The notes beneath the pieces were generated by a model. It saw only the letters and a list, made by a program, of their open reading frames with translations, was not told the origin of the DNA and searched no databases. Made by a program: the position numbers and the translations under genes. 64,000 nucleotides of DNA from G963662985 sp963662985. GTDB taxonomy: Bacteria; Chloroflexota; Anaerolineae; Anaerolineales; UBA11579. The DNA is taken from the NCBI GenBank assembly GCA_963662985.1, contig OY760067.1, positions 2,294,001 to 2,358,000 on the forward strand, read 5' to 3'. Shown piece after piece: positions 34,894-43,975 of this stretch; within the stretch, counting starts at the first letter, position 1, and every line of letters begins with the position of its first letter.

Positions 34894-35910
34894 TTACCAA
34901 GAAACACTCATCATTGTGCAATTGATTCCAGATCCTATACCGGTTAAAGCCACATGATCACCTTCTTTGATCTCGCCTTTTTCAACAGCCATCCCTAATG
35001 CGGTTGGTAAACCAACAGGACCAACATTTCCATAATTGAATAAATTCTGATGAATTTTTTCTTTTGGAATTCCCAATTGTTCACTAAATTTATTTACGTG
35101 ACGAACACTGATTTGATGGGGGACATATGCGTCGATAGTTTCAATTGACCAATTATCAATTTTTTGTTCTGCAAGCTTCCAGGTCTTTCCTGCTAATTCA
35201 ATCCCAGCTTTTAATAGCCCTTGCGCATCTGTTTGCATTTCACTCATATTAGGAGCGATACACAGCCGATTGTATTGTGTGGCAGCCATAGTTACAGACT
35301 TATTAATGACATGACCTGTTTTGGAGAGATCCTCTCGCGAAAGAAGCATTGCAACAGCGCCAGAACCTAATGTTAATGAAGCGAATTGATTAAAGAAATA
35401 TAACATGTCTGAGGTTGGTTTTTTCAAACGTTCGATAGTGGCATACATCCCATCACGAACCGTTTCTGCACCTACTAATAAAGCATAATCAATTTGCCCC
35501 GCTTCAATCATCAATTGAGCAATATTCATACCATTGATAAACCCAAGACACGCATTAGTGATATCAAAATTTGCCGTCATTGGGCTTAATCCTAGGTTGC
35601 CATGAATCAAACAAGCAGTGGAGGGCTCCATATAATCACGAGAAACTGAACAATTAATAATTACTCCAAGTTTGTTTTTATCAAAATTGTGAGTATCAAA
35701 AAGTTTTTGTGCTGCAATTGTTGAAGCTTCGCTAGGTTTTGTACCAGGTTTAAAGAAATGTCTTTCTTTAATTCCAGTTAATTCTTCAATTCTCCCGCTT
35801 GGTACATTTAAACGTTGCATAGCTTCACTTAATTCAGCTTCAAGCTCTAATGAAGTAACAATATCTTCTCCTTCATAATAACTAATGGCTTCAATTGTAG
35901 TTTTAGTCAT
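34894..35910 (-). CDS. oleA: OleA-like thiolase (head-to-head acyl-CoA condensation)
   Basis: A 338-residue ketosynthase III-fold enzyme. It carries the OleA-type segment NCSVSRDYMEPSTACLIHGNLGL (about 86-108; the Glu of MEPS is the OleA catalytic base), the nucleophile Cys in TNACLGFINGM (about 118-128), and the His and Asn of VPHQISVRHV and NYGNVGPVG (about 268-277 and 297-305). OleA joins two fatty acyl-CoAs to a beta-keto acid, first step to long-chain olefins. Standard FabH would have a longer N-terminal pattern and ACP-binding Arg. Followed by oleD. SD GGAG. Confidence 0.78.
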   Translation of the reverse strand: MTKTTIEAISYYEGEDIVTSLELEAELSEAMQRLNVPSGRIEELTGIKERHFFKPGTKPSEASTIAAQKLFDTHNFDKNKLGVIINCSVSRDYMEPSTACLIHGNLGLSPMTANFDITNACLGFINGMNIAQLMIEAGQIDYALLVGAETVRDGMYATIERLKKPTSDMLYFFNQFASLTLGSGAVAMLLSREDLSKTGHVINKSVTMAATQYNRLCIAPNMSEMQTDAQGLLKAGIELAGKTWKLAEQKIDNWSIETIDAYVPHQISVRHVNKFSEQLGIPKEKIHQNLFNYGNVGPVGLPTALGMAVEKGEIKEGDHVALTGIGSGINCTMMSVSW

Positions 35911-35943
35911 ATTAACGCTCCATTTTTAATTTAATTTCTGATT

Positions 35944-35952
35944 ATTATATCA
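35944..35952 (-). promoter_or_regulatory. Extended -10 promoter of the oleA-oleD-transporter unit
   Basis: Minus strand TGATATAAT (35952-35944), 34 bases before the oleA ATG, with no clear -35 at 17 bases. Confidence 0.5.
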
Positions 35953-35995
35953 GTTTATGTAATACTTTCTGTTAATGATATTTTTATCTGAAGAA

Positions 35996-37873
35996 TTATT
36001 CAAAAATTAAGTCTTTTTTATTAATTAAATTTATTATTCTTAGGATATAGGGTTGAAGAAAACGATCTTCAAGTGTTTTTACTCTCAAATCTGGTAATGG
36101 GTTATTATCATTAAATAAGGTGTTGAAAATAATCTTTACAAATTTTGAATTAATTTTACCTGTTTGAGGAAATAAACCGTTTTCTCTATAATGCATAATG
36201 ATTTCATCAACTCGATCTCTTTCATAATCAATTTTTTGTTCTGGTAGAAATTCTTTGTCTTCAATTTTTTCATTAAGATCATAGATTCGCCAATAAACAC
36301 CTAAAGATGCACATAAAAGTTCGACAGCAATCACAGTTTTTGTATTTTCAATAATCTGTCTAGCATGTCGTGCAGCATTCATACTCATACTTACATGATC
36401 TTCTTGAGAACCGGAAGTGGGAATACTATCTACACTATCTGGGTGTGCTAAAGTTTTGCTATCAGATACTAAACTAGCCGCCAAATATTGCGGGATCATC
36501 ATTCCACTCGTGATGCCAGGTTTAATTTCTGGTTGCAAGAAAGGAGGAAGACCATGATTTAAATTTGGCACTGTAAGACGGAAAGTTCTCCGTTCACTAA
36601 TACTCGCTAAATCTGTCATAATGATTTTGAGCAAATCCATTGCATAAGCTATAGGTGCTCCATGAAAATTTCCACCAGAGACAGCTCTATAATTTCTTTC
36701 TAAATAAAGGGGATGAGTTGGATCAAAGTTAAAAATCATAGGATTATCTGTTGCAGCATTGATTTCTTTTGAAACGGTATCTTTAATAAAATTCAAACAA
36801 TCTCGAATAGCGCCTGTTACTTGTGGAGTTACTCTTAATGAATATGGGTCTTGTGGTGGAACAAATCTTGGATCTTTATCCAGATTGCCATCTACAAGGG
36901 TACTACCTTCTAAATAAAGTAATATCTTTTCAGAAGTAACTAATTGTCCAGATTGGTTGCGCACTTTTTGAATTTGTGGGAAGAATGCATCTCTAAATCC
37001 AAGCATTGCTTCCAAAGATAAACTTGCGCTGATTTCAGCATGTTCAATTAACTTTTCAGCATCATAGACAGAAATAGCTCCTATGGCTGCAGAGAAAGTA
37101 GCTCCATTATTTATCGCTAATCCTTCTTTTGCACCTAATTCTATTTGATCAATCTTTTTAATCTTCATAATTTCAACTGCTGGCAAAATTGCATACCATT
37201 TTTCATCTTCTAAAAGTGTTTCTTGATATAGATTCACGTCATCTTTATCAATCAACATCAATGCTTTTCCACTTTCTTGATAATAATCATCCGGAAGGTT
37301 TTTTAATTTCTCATATGATTCTGGTCGCTTTGATAACATTATTCCGAGATGTGCTAAAGGTGCTAAGTCTCCAGAGGCTCCTACTGATCCATATTCAGGT
37401 ACCATTGGACATATATTTGCATTTAACATTTTTACAATTGTATTAACAACAATTGGTCTTACACCTGAATATCCAAGAGCTAACGAATTTGCCCGAATCA
37501 ACATTGCAGCCCGAACCACTTCTACAGAGAGAGGTTTTCCAGTACCGGAAGCATGACTTACTAATAAATTTCTAGTTACTCTAGGTATATCTTCTTCAAC
37601 GAGCCCTTCACGACCAGATTTTGCACCAAAGCCAGTGTTTACTCCATAATAAGATTTTGGTTTTAGACCTTCATTGATACGATCAATATTTTGTTTAACA
37701 ACATCTTCAACCCATTTTCGACTTATGAGCATTCGTTTATAAGCTTCATCAGCTTTCTCATCACCACTTTTACTCGTTATTTCTTGTACTTCATATTGAT
37801 ATCTTGCGACATTTACTACATCTTCAATTGTTAATTCACCTGTTCCTAAGAGTATGGCTTTATCTTTTTTCAT
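35996..37873 (-). CDS. MIO-dependent aromatic amino acid ammonia-lyase (histidine ammonia-lyase-like)
   Basis: Lyase removing ammonia from an aromatic amino acid by the self-formed MIO cofactor. Evidence: catalytic Tyr in YYGVNTGFGAKSG (about 75-87), MIO triad Ala166-Ser167-Gly168 in GSVGASGDLAPLAHLG, and SGSQEDHVSM (about 512-521). The selectivity pair after the NLLV strand is Ser-His (106-107), the pattern of histidine lyases rather than phenylalanine or tyrosine lyases. At 625 residues it is about 100 longer than HutH, with an insert near 190-230. Other hut genes are absent. SD AAGGTG. Confidence 0.85.
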   Translation of the reverse strand: MKKDKAILLGTGELTIEDVVNVARYQYEVQEITSKSGDEKADEAYKRMLISRKWVEDVVKQNIDRINEGLKPKSYYGVNTGFGAKSGREGLVEEDIPRVTRNLLVSHASGTGKPLSVEVVRAAMLIRANSLALGYSGVRPIVVNTIVKMLNANICPMVPEYGSVGASGDLAPLAHLGIMLSKRPESYEKLKNLPDDYYQESGKALMLIDKDDVNLYQETLLEDEKWYAILPAVEIMKIKKIDQIELGAKEGLAINNGATFSAAIGAISVYDAEKLIEHAEISASLSLEAMLGFRDAFFPQIQKVRNQSGQLVTSEKILLYLEGSTLVDGNLDKDPRFVPPQDPYSLRVTPQVTGAIRDCLNFIKDTVSKEINAATDNPMIFNFDPTHPLYLERNYRAVSGGNFHGAPIAYAMDLLKIIMTDLASISERRTFRLTVPNLNHGLPPFLQPEIKPGITSGMMIPQYLAASLVSDSKTLAHPDSVDSIPTSGSQEDHVSMSMNAARHARQIIENTKTVIAVELLCASLGVYWRIYDLNEKIEDKEFLPEQKIDYERDRVDEIIMHYRENGLFPQTGKINSKFVKIIFNTLFNDNNPLPDLRVKTLEDRFLQPYILRIINLINKKDLIFE

Positions 37874-37892
37874 AGTATCACCTTAAGTAAAA

Positions 37893-37917
37893 AGCTGGAA
37901 TTTAAAAAATCCCAGCT
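37893..37917 (-). terminator. Terminator between the thrC operon and the ammonia-lyase gene
   Basis: Minus strand AGCTGG...CCAGCT with A/T-rich inner pairs, followed by TTTTTACTT. It lies 45 bases past the thrC stop. Confidence 0.65.
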
Positions 37918-37961
37918 ATTAATTTAATTATTTCTGGATGAAATGATTCAACATGTGATTA

Positions 37962-39284
37962 TTATAGCGCAAGTTTATTTACAATGTCCATAACTGCACC
38001 ATAATCTGCGGGTAATAATTGAGGTGGGTTGGCATATTTTGATTGTATATTTTCTAGTTGAGATTGATGGTATTTTACTTTGAAGTCTGAAAACTTTAAC
38101 CCATGTGCAGTTGAGATAACAATTACACGCTCATCTTTTTTGATGATTCCATCATCCAATAATTTGAATAAAGTTGCTAAAGCAACGCCTGTATGAGGAC
38201 AACAATACATACCAGTTAAATCTGCTCTTGCAGCAGCATTCGCCAATTCTTCTTCAGTAGCCTGTTCTACAACACCATCAAATTGTTTTAAGATTTTTAC
38301 TGCACGATCATAACTTACAGGATTTCCAATTTGAATTGCACTTGCTAATGTGGATTTTGCTTTAACTGGCTTAAATTCTGTAAAATTGGTTCGATAACTT
38401 TCATATAAAGGATTTGCATTCGCTGCTTGTGCACAGACTAGCCTTGGTAATTTATCAATAAGTCCTAATTCTTTTAGCATCAGGAATCCTTTTCCAATTG
38501 CTGATATATTACCTAAATTTCCAGAAGGGAGAATTATCCAATCAGGGGCTGTCCAACTAAATTGTTGGCAAATTTCAATCGCAACTGTTTTTTGTCCTTC
38601 CATTCTCAGAGAATTCATGGAATTTGCTAAATAAATATTGGGATCAAGTGTCATTTCTTGCACAATTTTCATACAACCATCAAAATCAGTATCTAATGCT
38701 AATACGTGGGCGCCATTAGCTATTGGTTGGATGAGTTGTGCGGTTGAAACTTTATTATTTGGTAAAAGAATTAATGCAGGAATATCTGCTGCTGCGGCAT
38801 ATGCAGCCAATGCAGCAGAAGTATCACCAGTTGAAGCACATGCAACTGCTTTTATTTTTTTGCCATCCGCTAACATTTGATTTACGGCAGAAACTAAAAC
38901 AGTCATTCCTAAATCCTTAAAAGATCCTGTATGACTATTGCCACATAATTTCACCCATAGATCTTTCATTCCAAGTTCTTTTCCAAGACGTTGTGCCATA
39001 TAAACGTTTGTATTTCCTTCATACATGGAAATAATATTTTCATCTTTTATTTGAGGCAAAACCCATTCTTTTTTACCCCAAACACCAGACCCATATGGAA
39101 AGTCTCTAGACATAGTTCTTTCATCAAATAATTTTTGCCAATCTTCAGCACTTACTTTTTTTAAGGCTTCTAAATCATGCTCAACATTTAATAAACCACC
39201 GCACTTATCACAACGGTATTTTATATCGTAAACATCATATTGTTCTCCACATTTAATACATTCATACCAAGCATTATATTTCAT
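37962..39284 (-). CDS. thrC: Threonine synthase
   Basis: PLP enzyme converting O-phosphohomoserine to threonine. The 440 residues begin with a four-Cys zinc ribbon (CIKCGEQYDVYDIKYRCDKC, about 10-29), followed by the fold type II core: PLP-Lys in GNSHTGSFKDLGMTV (about 114-128), phosphate loop SGNLGNISAIGKG (about 254-266), and the Ser/Thr-rich PLP N1 pocket near STAHGLKFSDFK. It ends the aspartate-family operon; its ATG overlaps the stop of the HAD-like gene (TAATG) and has the SD GGAGG. Confidence 0.95.
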   Translation of the reverse strand: MKYNAWYECIKCGEQYDVYDIKYRCDKCGGLLNVEHDLEALKKVSAEDWQKLFDERTMSRDFPYGSGVWGKKEWVLPQIKDENIISMYEGNTNVYMAQRLGKELGMKDLWVKLCGNSHTGSFKDLGMTVLVSAVNQMLADGKKIKAVACASTGDTSAALAAYAAAADIPALILLPNNKVSTAQLIQPIANGAHVLALDTDFDGCMKIVQEMTLDPNIYLANSMNSLRMEGQKTVAIEICQQFSWTAPDWIILPSGNLGNISAIGKGFLMLKELGLIDKLPRLVCAQAANANPLYESYRTNFTEFKPVKAKSTLASAIQIGNPVSYDRAVKILKQFDGVVEQATEEELANAAARADLTGMYCCPHTGVALATLFKLLDDGIIKKDERVIVISTAHGLKFSDFKVKYHQSQLENIQSKYANPPQLLPADYGAVMDIVNKLAL

Positions 39285-40411
39285 TAAATTCCTCCTTCAA
39301 TAACCGCTGTAGATAGTTGATGTAAAGGCAACATGCCGTTCGACATTTGTTCTTTGGTTGGAATAGAAGCTTCATCAGGTTTATCGGATAACCCAAAAAC
39401 AAGAATACCTGACTTTTCAGCCTCTATTGCAAAATTATAAACTTCACCAGTGATTACAATTTGTGAATCTAAGATTTTTTGTTTGTTACTTGATGTTGGT
39501 TTAATAAATTTTTGAGAAGTAGCAATATATTCAGATTTTCTAAATTCCTTAAAAGGTGTAGGATCACCTAAATTATAAAAATAAAAGAATTCAGAATGCA
39601 AATCATGAAGTTCTTTAGATAAATTTTCTTGTAGATTTTCAACGGCTATTATAAATTTATCTAAGCTATAATTTTTATCAAGAGCACTTTTGAATATTTC
39701 ATCTTTATTAAAAAGGCCAGCGCGAATTATTAAACTAATATATACTAAATAATCTTGATTATCTTTTGTAAAATGATGATAGAGTGGTTTGTTGAGTATG
39801 GAATATATTTCAATGAATAATGGATCTTCTTTATCAATCTTAAGATATTGAGTTAAGAGCATTTGAGCAGCTTCTAATCGTACATAATCAATTACCTTAT
39901 CATTTCTTCCTCTTGCGCCAACCATTGTTTTGTCCATATCAATTAAAAGGACAGAGGAAGCGTCAAAATGTACTCCATTATAAAGAATTTCTTTTTTAAA
40001 TAGTTCGATGTTGTTCCAATGATTGCTCTTATAAATAGAGCCATAATCTGAATTAATTAATGAAAAATCATTCGTCTCTTCATTTTTTTCGTCACAAATG
40101 TAACAAAATCCATTCCAATTTGTATATTTAATAATATTTTGGAATGCCCCCCCATCATTCATCAAAGTGTCACCAATATAAATTAAATTTTTAATATCTT
40201 TATTTTTTGTCTTATGCGCTTCTTTCAAAAAATATGTAATTGTTTCTGCATAAAGTAATTCTGTTTTTCTTGGCAATAAGGCATCTGAATCTTTTTTTTC
40301 TTTCATATAATCAACAAAAGAAGGAAGGGTTTTATTATAAGGAATTAAATTTCGATAAACGATATTATCGTGTAAAAAATCATTGATTGATCCAACAGTT
40401 GAAATACTCAT
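39284..40411 (-). CDS. HAD-like protein of unknown function, coupled to asd and thrC
   Basis: A 375-residue protein that overlaps asd (ATGA) and thrC (TAATG). HAD-superfamily motifs appear in unusual order: GDTLMNDGGAF (80-90) resembles motif IV (GD..ND), then VLLIDMDKTMVGARGRND (154-171) resembles motif I (DxDxT), then a helical stretch (about 175-280) that may be a cap, then ILVFGLSDKPDEAS (336-349) resembling motif II (Ser) with a following Lys. This suggests a circular permutation. In this operon it occupies the position of homoserine kinase, which is missing from the window. Function unknown. Confidence 0.6.
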   Translation of the reverse strand: MSISTVGSINDFLHDNIVYRNLIPYNKTLPSFVDYMKEKKDSDALLPRKTELLYAETITYFLKEAHKTKNKDIKNLIYIGDTLMNDGGAFQNIIKYTNWNGFCYICDEKNEETNDFSLINSDYGSIYKSNHWNNIELFKKEILYNGVHFDASSVLLIDMDKTMVGARGRNDKVIDYVRLEAAQMLLTQYLKIDKEDPLFIEIYSILNKPLYHHFTKDNQDYLVYISLIIRAGLFNKDEIFKSALDKNYSLDKFIIAVENLQENLSKELHDLHSEFFYFYNLGDPTPFKEFRKSEYIATSQKFIKPTSSNKQKILDSQIVITGEVYNFAIEAEKSGILVFGLSDKPDEASIPTKEQMSNGMLPLHQLSTAVIEGGI

Positions 40412-41460
40412 TTTATATAACCAGCCTTTACCAACATTTCAGCGTTTAGAACGGATCCACCTGCTGCCCCTCTTATAGCGTTGTGTGCTACACTAACCAT
40501 TTTTATATCTAAAATTGAGCAAGATCTTACTCGTCCAACTGTACAGATCATGCCCTTATCAGTGTCTCGATCGCGTCTTGGCTGAGGGCGATTATCTTCA
40601 TCCCGAACTATTATTACATTTCCATTTGGAGAAGAGGGAAGGTTTTGTGCTATTTCAGGTCCTTTATGTTCTTTCATGATTTGAATAGCTTCTTCAATGG
40701 ATGGAGCTTTTTCGAAACCAATTGATAAACATACTGTATGACCATGAGAAACGTTGACACGGTTTGTTTGGGCACTTATAACCATTTCACTAGGTTTTTG
40801 TTCTAAACCTTGCAAACTGCCTAACAAAAGCCGGCTTTCATTTTCTACTTTTTCTTCTTCACCTCCAATAAACGGAATAACGTTGTCATAAATATCAAGA
40901 AAAGGAATGCCGGGATGACCCGCTCCAGAAACAGCTTGTAGAGATACAACAGCTAATTTATTGATTTTATATATTTGATTGATTGGAGCTATTGGCATAA
41001 CAACATTGGTGGTTGTGCAATTGGGGCTTGTAAGTAAATATCCATCCCAGCCACATGCTTCTTTTTGTTTTTCGATTAATGCTATATGATCTCCATTGAC
41101 TTCAGGAATAAGAACTGGAACATTTGGGTGTTGGCGATAAGCTGAAGCATTTGAACAAACAGCAATACCTTGATATGCTAATTTCGCTTCGATTTCTTTT
41201 GCTACCTGCGTTGGTAAAGCTGAAAAAGCAATTTTACATGGAAGTTCATCTTCCAAAGATAACACTTGCATATCTAAGAGATAGGATGGGGGATCTCCTG
41301 CAATTACCCAATTGCAAGCTTCTCTAAAAGTTTTTCCTACACTTCTCTGAGAGCCAACTAAAGCTGAAATTTCAAACCATGGGTGATCAGCTAATAATTC
41401 AATAAAACGTTGCCCAACGATTCCTGTGGCACCTAAAATAGCAACTGGGATTTTATTCAT
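40408..41460 (-). CDS. asd: Aspartate-semialdehyde dehydrogenase
   Basis: Reduces aspartyl phosphate to aspartate semialdehyde, the branch point to lysine, methionine and threonine. The 350 residues begin VAILGATGIVGQRFIELL (NADP fold), with active-site Cys in LTSPNCTTTNVVMPIAP (about 149-165), VVSLQAVSGAGHPGI, and the catalytic His in RVNVSHGHTVCLSI (about 238-251). This is the archaeal/fungal-type branch. I chose ATG 41460, which overlaps the lysC stop (ATGAATAA), over an upstream in-frame start. The following HAD-like gene overlaps by 4 bases. Confidence 0.94.
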   Translation of the reverse strand: MNKIPVAILGATGIVGQRFIELLADHPWFEISALVGSQRSVGKTFREACNWVIAGDPPSYLLDMQVLSLEDELPCKIAFSALPTQVAKEIEAKLAYQGIAVCSNASAYRQHPNVPVLIPEVNGDHIALIEKQKEACGWDGYLLTSPNCTTTNVVMPIAPINQIYKINKLAVVSLQAVSGAGHPGIPFLDIYDNVIPFIGGEEEKVENESRLLLGSLQGLEQKPSEMVISAQTNRVNVSHGHTVCLSIGFEKAPSIEEAIQIMKEHKGPEIAQNLPSSPNGNVIIVRDEDNRPQPRRDRDTDKGMICTVGRVRSCSILDIKMVSVAHNAIRGAAGGSVLNAEMLVKAGYIK

Positions 41461-42889
41461 TCTTTTCTCCTGATGAATTTTGATGATTCTCAATAATTTT
41501 TTGATGAATTTTTTGCATAGCCAAATTAGCTTGTTCTGATTCTACTGCAAAAGAAATGCTATATTCTGATGAACCTTGTGTGATCAAGATAACATTAATA
41601 TTATTTTCTCCAAGGGCTGTAAAAATTTCTCCAGCTACACCAGGAGTTTCTCGCATTCCTTCACCAATTACTGAAACAACAGAAACACAATTTCTCTCAA
41701 TAATGGCACTAATATCATCTCGTTCTAACTCTCTTTGGAATTCTGTTGTTAATTCTTGTGAAACAATTTTTGCTTTTTCTTCTGGAATCACAAAACAAAT
41801 AGATTGCTCTGAGCTAGATTGAGAGATCATCACAATACTGCTTTTTGTTCTTGCTACTGTAGCAAATGTTCTTGCGGCTATTCCTGTTACTCCCATCATG
41901 CCTTTACCAGCGATGGTAATAATTGAAAGGTTTTTAATTACTGATACAGCGGTTGCTTTTCCTGTTTTTTTAGATACATTTTTTATAATCTTAGTTCCTA
42001 GATGATGGCTATTAAATGTGTTTTTTACATATAAGGGGATATTTTTATCCATAATTGGCATGATTGTTTTGGGGTGCAATACCTTAGCTCCAAAATATGC
42101 CATTTCTCCAACTTCAATAAAGGATAATTCAGGAATTACTATTGTATTTGATACTACACGAGGATCAGCAGACATGACACCATCAACATCGGTCCAAGTC
42201 CAGACTTCTTTTGCATCAATACAAGCACCTAAAATTGAGGCTGAATAGTCACTCCCCCCACGGCCTAATGTTGTTAATTTGCCATCTTTGGTTGCTCCTA
42301 TAAAACCAGTAACAACAGGGACAATTCCTTTTTTTAATAAAGGTTGAAGTTCTTTTTTGATTTTAATTTCACTTTCATCCATTAATGGAGAAGCGTTTTG
42401 AAAAATGTTGTTTGTTACAATTAACTGTGTTGCTTCAATGGGTTGACTAAGTATTCCTTTATCACGGAGAATAGCAGAAAAAACTCTTGCATTCATTCTC
42501 TCACCTAAAGAAACAATAACATCTAACCCTCTTGGGGTGACTTCTCCCATAATACTAATGCTGTAACAAATAGAATTTAATTCGGATAGTAATAAATTAA
42601 TTTCATCTTCAATTTTTTGATTATGATTGGTATTAAAAATGGTATTTAAAACGTCGAAATGTTTTTGACGAATGTTATCAATAATCATTTCATACCCTTG
42701 ATTGTCACCAATTTCTGCTTTAGTTGCACATTCAAGAAGCATGTTAGTCACTCCACTCATAGCAGATACAACGACAATAATTCCATCCCAATTTTCTTTA
42801 TGCATTTTGATAATGGAAGATGATGTGTTTAAAGCTGAAACATCTCCCACTGAAGTTCCTCCAAACTTCATCACAACAATGTTTTTCAT
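41453..42889 (-). CDS. lysC: Aspartate kinase
   Basis: Catalyses the first step of the aspartate family. The 478 residues start NIVVMKFGGTSVG (about 2-14), then ERMNARVFSAILRDKG, TLGRGGSDYSASILGA (about 212-227) and WTWTDVDGVMSADPRVV (about 231-247), followed by two ACT domains (about 320-470) that usually carry feedback sites. It resembles the kinase half of ThrA, but no homoserine dehydrogenase domain follows. The ATG at 42889 was chosen because GGAGAA lies 9 bases upstream and the ATG at 42904 lacks one. Confidence 0.94.
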   Translation of the reverse strand: MKNIVVMKFGGTSVGDVSALNTSSSIIKMHKENWDGIIVVVSAMSGVTNMLLECATKAEIGDNQGYEMIIDNIRQKHFDVLNTIFNTNHNQKIEDEINLLLSELNSICYSISIMGEVTPRGLDVIVSLGERMNARVFSAILRDKGILSQPIEATQLIVTNNIFQNASPLMDESEIKIKKELQPLLKKGIVPVVTGFIGATKDGKLTTLGRGGSDYSASILGACIDAKEVWTWTDVDGVMSADPRVVSNTIVIPELSFIEVGEMAYFGAKVLHPKTIMPIMDKNIPLYVKNTFNSHHLGTKIIKNVSKKTGKATAVSVIKNLSIITIAGKGMMGVTGIAARTFATVARTKSSIVMISQSSSEQSICFVIPEEKAKIVSQELTTEFQRELERDDISAIIERNCVSVVSVIGEGMRETPGVAGEIFTALGENNINVILITQGSSEYSISFAVESEQANLAMQKIHQKIIENHQNSSGEKNE

Positions 42890-42916
42890 AATAATTTTCT
42901 CCATTTAATAAAAAAA

Positions 42917-42940
42917 AACGAGTGGAAAACGCCACTCGTT
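42917..42940 (-). terminator. Terminator after the lipoprotein gene
   Basis: Minus strand AACGAGTGG, CGTTTT loop, CCACTCGTT, then a run of eight T. It separates the lipoprotein gene from lysC. Confidence 0.85.
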
Positions 42941-42964
42941 CAATAAGTGCGTTTATAGAACTAT

Positions 42965-43939
42965 TCATTCAGTAGTAGTCATAGTGAAAGTATAGGTTTC
43001 GATATTATTTGTTTCGTCTAGCTCAAGTTGGGAATTTTGTGAATCTACAATTACAGTTATAGCCATTTGACTTGCATTTTCAATAATAGGTAAATAACAT
43101 GAAACTTGTGTCATTTGTTCTTTTTCAACATAGGATAAAAAGATTTCATCTTTATCATTATTTTCATTTTTACACATAACTGAAAAATCTAACATATCTT
43201 CAATACCTTGATTATAGAGAGTAATCAAAAATTCAACGGTTTTATTTTCATCCAAAATTGAAATTTTTTCAATGTTTTCTATTACCATATCGGGGCCACT
43301 TATTATTTCAACTTCACCTGCAACAGGTTTTGCATCAATGGTAATAACTTCTTGTGTTTCATTTGAATTTTCTTCAATTGTTTTAGAAGAATCATTTGGA
43401 TCAATAAATACAAGCGTCATGAATTCAGGACCAAAGAATTTATTAGTAGAATCTGATAATTTCCAAACAGTTTGATATGAAGTGCTTGAAATGTTTTTAA
43501 CTGTCATCGGGACTTCAAGAGTATGAATTTCACCTACTTTTAAAGCGGGAACAGGCAATTGAAGAACTTGGGCAATGTCACTCCCAGAAATGTTTTGTAA
43601 ATAAATGCCATTTGGCCAATCAGCACATCCAACATTTTCTATTTGCCATGCCATAATGAAATCTGAGTTTGCTGGAATATGATACCCTTCAGGGATTGTA
43701 AACATTGTTAATATTTCTGCAGATAATGGACAATTTGGAGTTTGAGTAGCATGTTGTGTTGGTTTAGATAAATCATCTTCAATTTTATTTGAAGGAGTGT
43801 TTGTTGGTATACCTGGTACGATACCATCGCCATCATAATCAACAGCAACACTGCAAGCTAAAGATAATAGCAATAATGGAACTAGTATTACTAAAATATT
43901 TATGCTTAATTTATTCAAACTTACCTTATCATTATTCAT
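42965..43939 (-). CDS. Secreted lipoprotein with NBR1-type Ig and CARDB-like domains
   Basis: 324 residues: signal peptide with lipobox LLSLAC (Cys about 29), a Thr/Pro/Asn linker, then an NBR1-type Ig domain (about 72-185: YHIPANSDFIMAWQIENVGCADWPNGIYL, with the conserved Trp residues and PVPALKVGEIHTLEVPM), then a CARDB-like beta-sandwich (about 215-324: TVEFLITLYNQGIEDML, LDETNNIETYTF). Anchored outside the membrane; probably a binding or adhesion module. No Shine-Dalgarno sequence: a TATACT box 6 bases upstream suggests a leaderless message. Confidence 0.78.
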   Translation of the reverse strand: MNNDKVSLNKLSINILVILVPLLLLSLACSVAVDYDGDGIVPGIPTNTPSNKIEDDLSKPTQHATQTPNCPLSAEILTMFTIPEGYHIPANSDFIMAWQIENVGCADWPNGIYLQNISGSDIAQVLQLPVPALKVGEIHTLEVPMTVKNISSTSYQTVWKLSDSTNKFFGPEFMTLVFIDPNDSSKTIEENSNETQEVITIDAKPVAGEVEIISGPDMVIENIEKISILDENKTVEFLITLYNQGIEDMLDFSVMCKNENNDKDEIFLSYVEKEQMTQVSCYLPIIENASQMAITVIVDSQNSQLELDETNNIETYTFTMTTTE

Positions 43940-43945
43940 ATTCTA

Positions 43946-43975
43946 AGTATACATGATTTTGTTTTTTTTATTCAA
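43946..43975 (-). promoter_or_regulatory. Promoter of the NBR1-type lipoprotein gene, probably leaderless
   Basis: Minus strand TTGAAT (43975-43970), 18-base spacer, TATACT (43951-43946), six bases (TAGAAT), ATG at 43939. Confidence 0.55.

Noticed and set aside
34894..35910. FabH (beta-ketoacyl-ACP synthase III)
   Set aside because: The fold is the same, but the SRDYMEPST segment and the neighbouring OleD-like gene fit OleA better.
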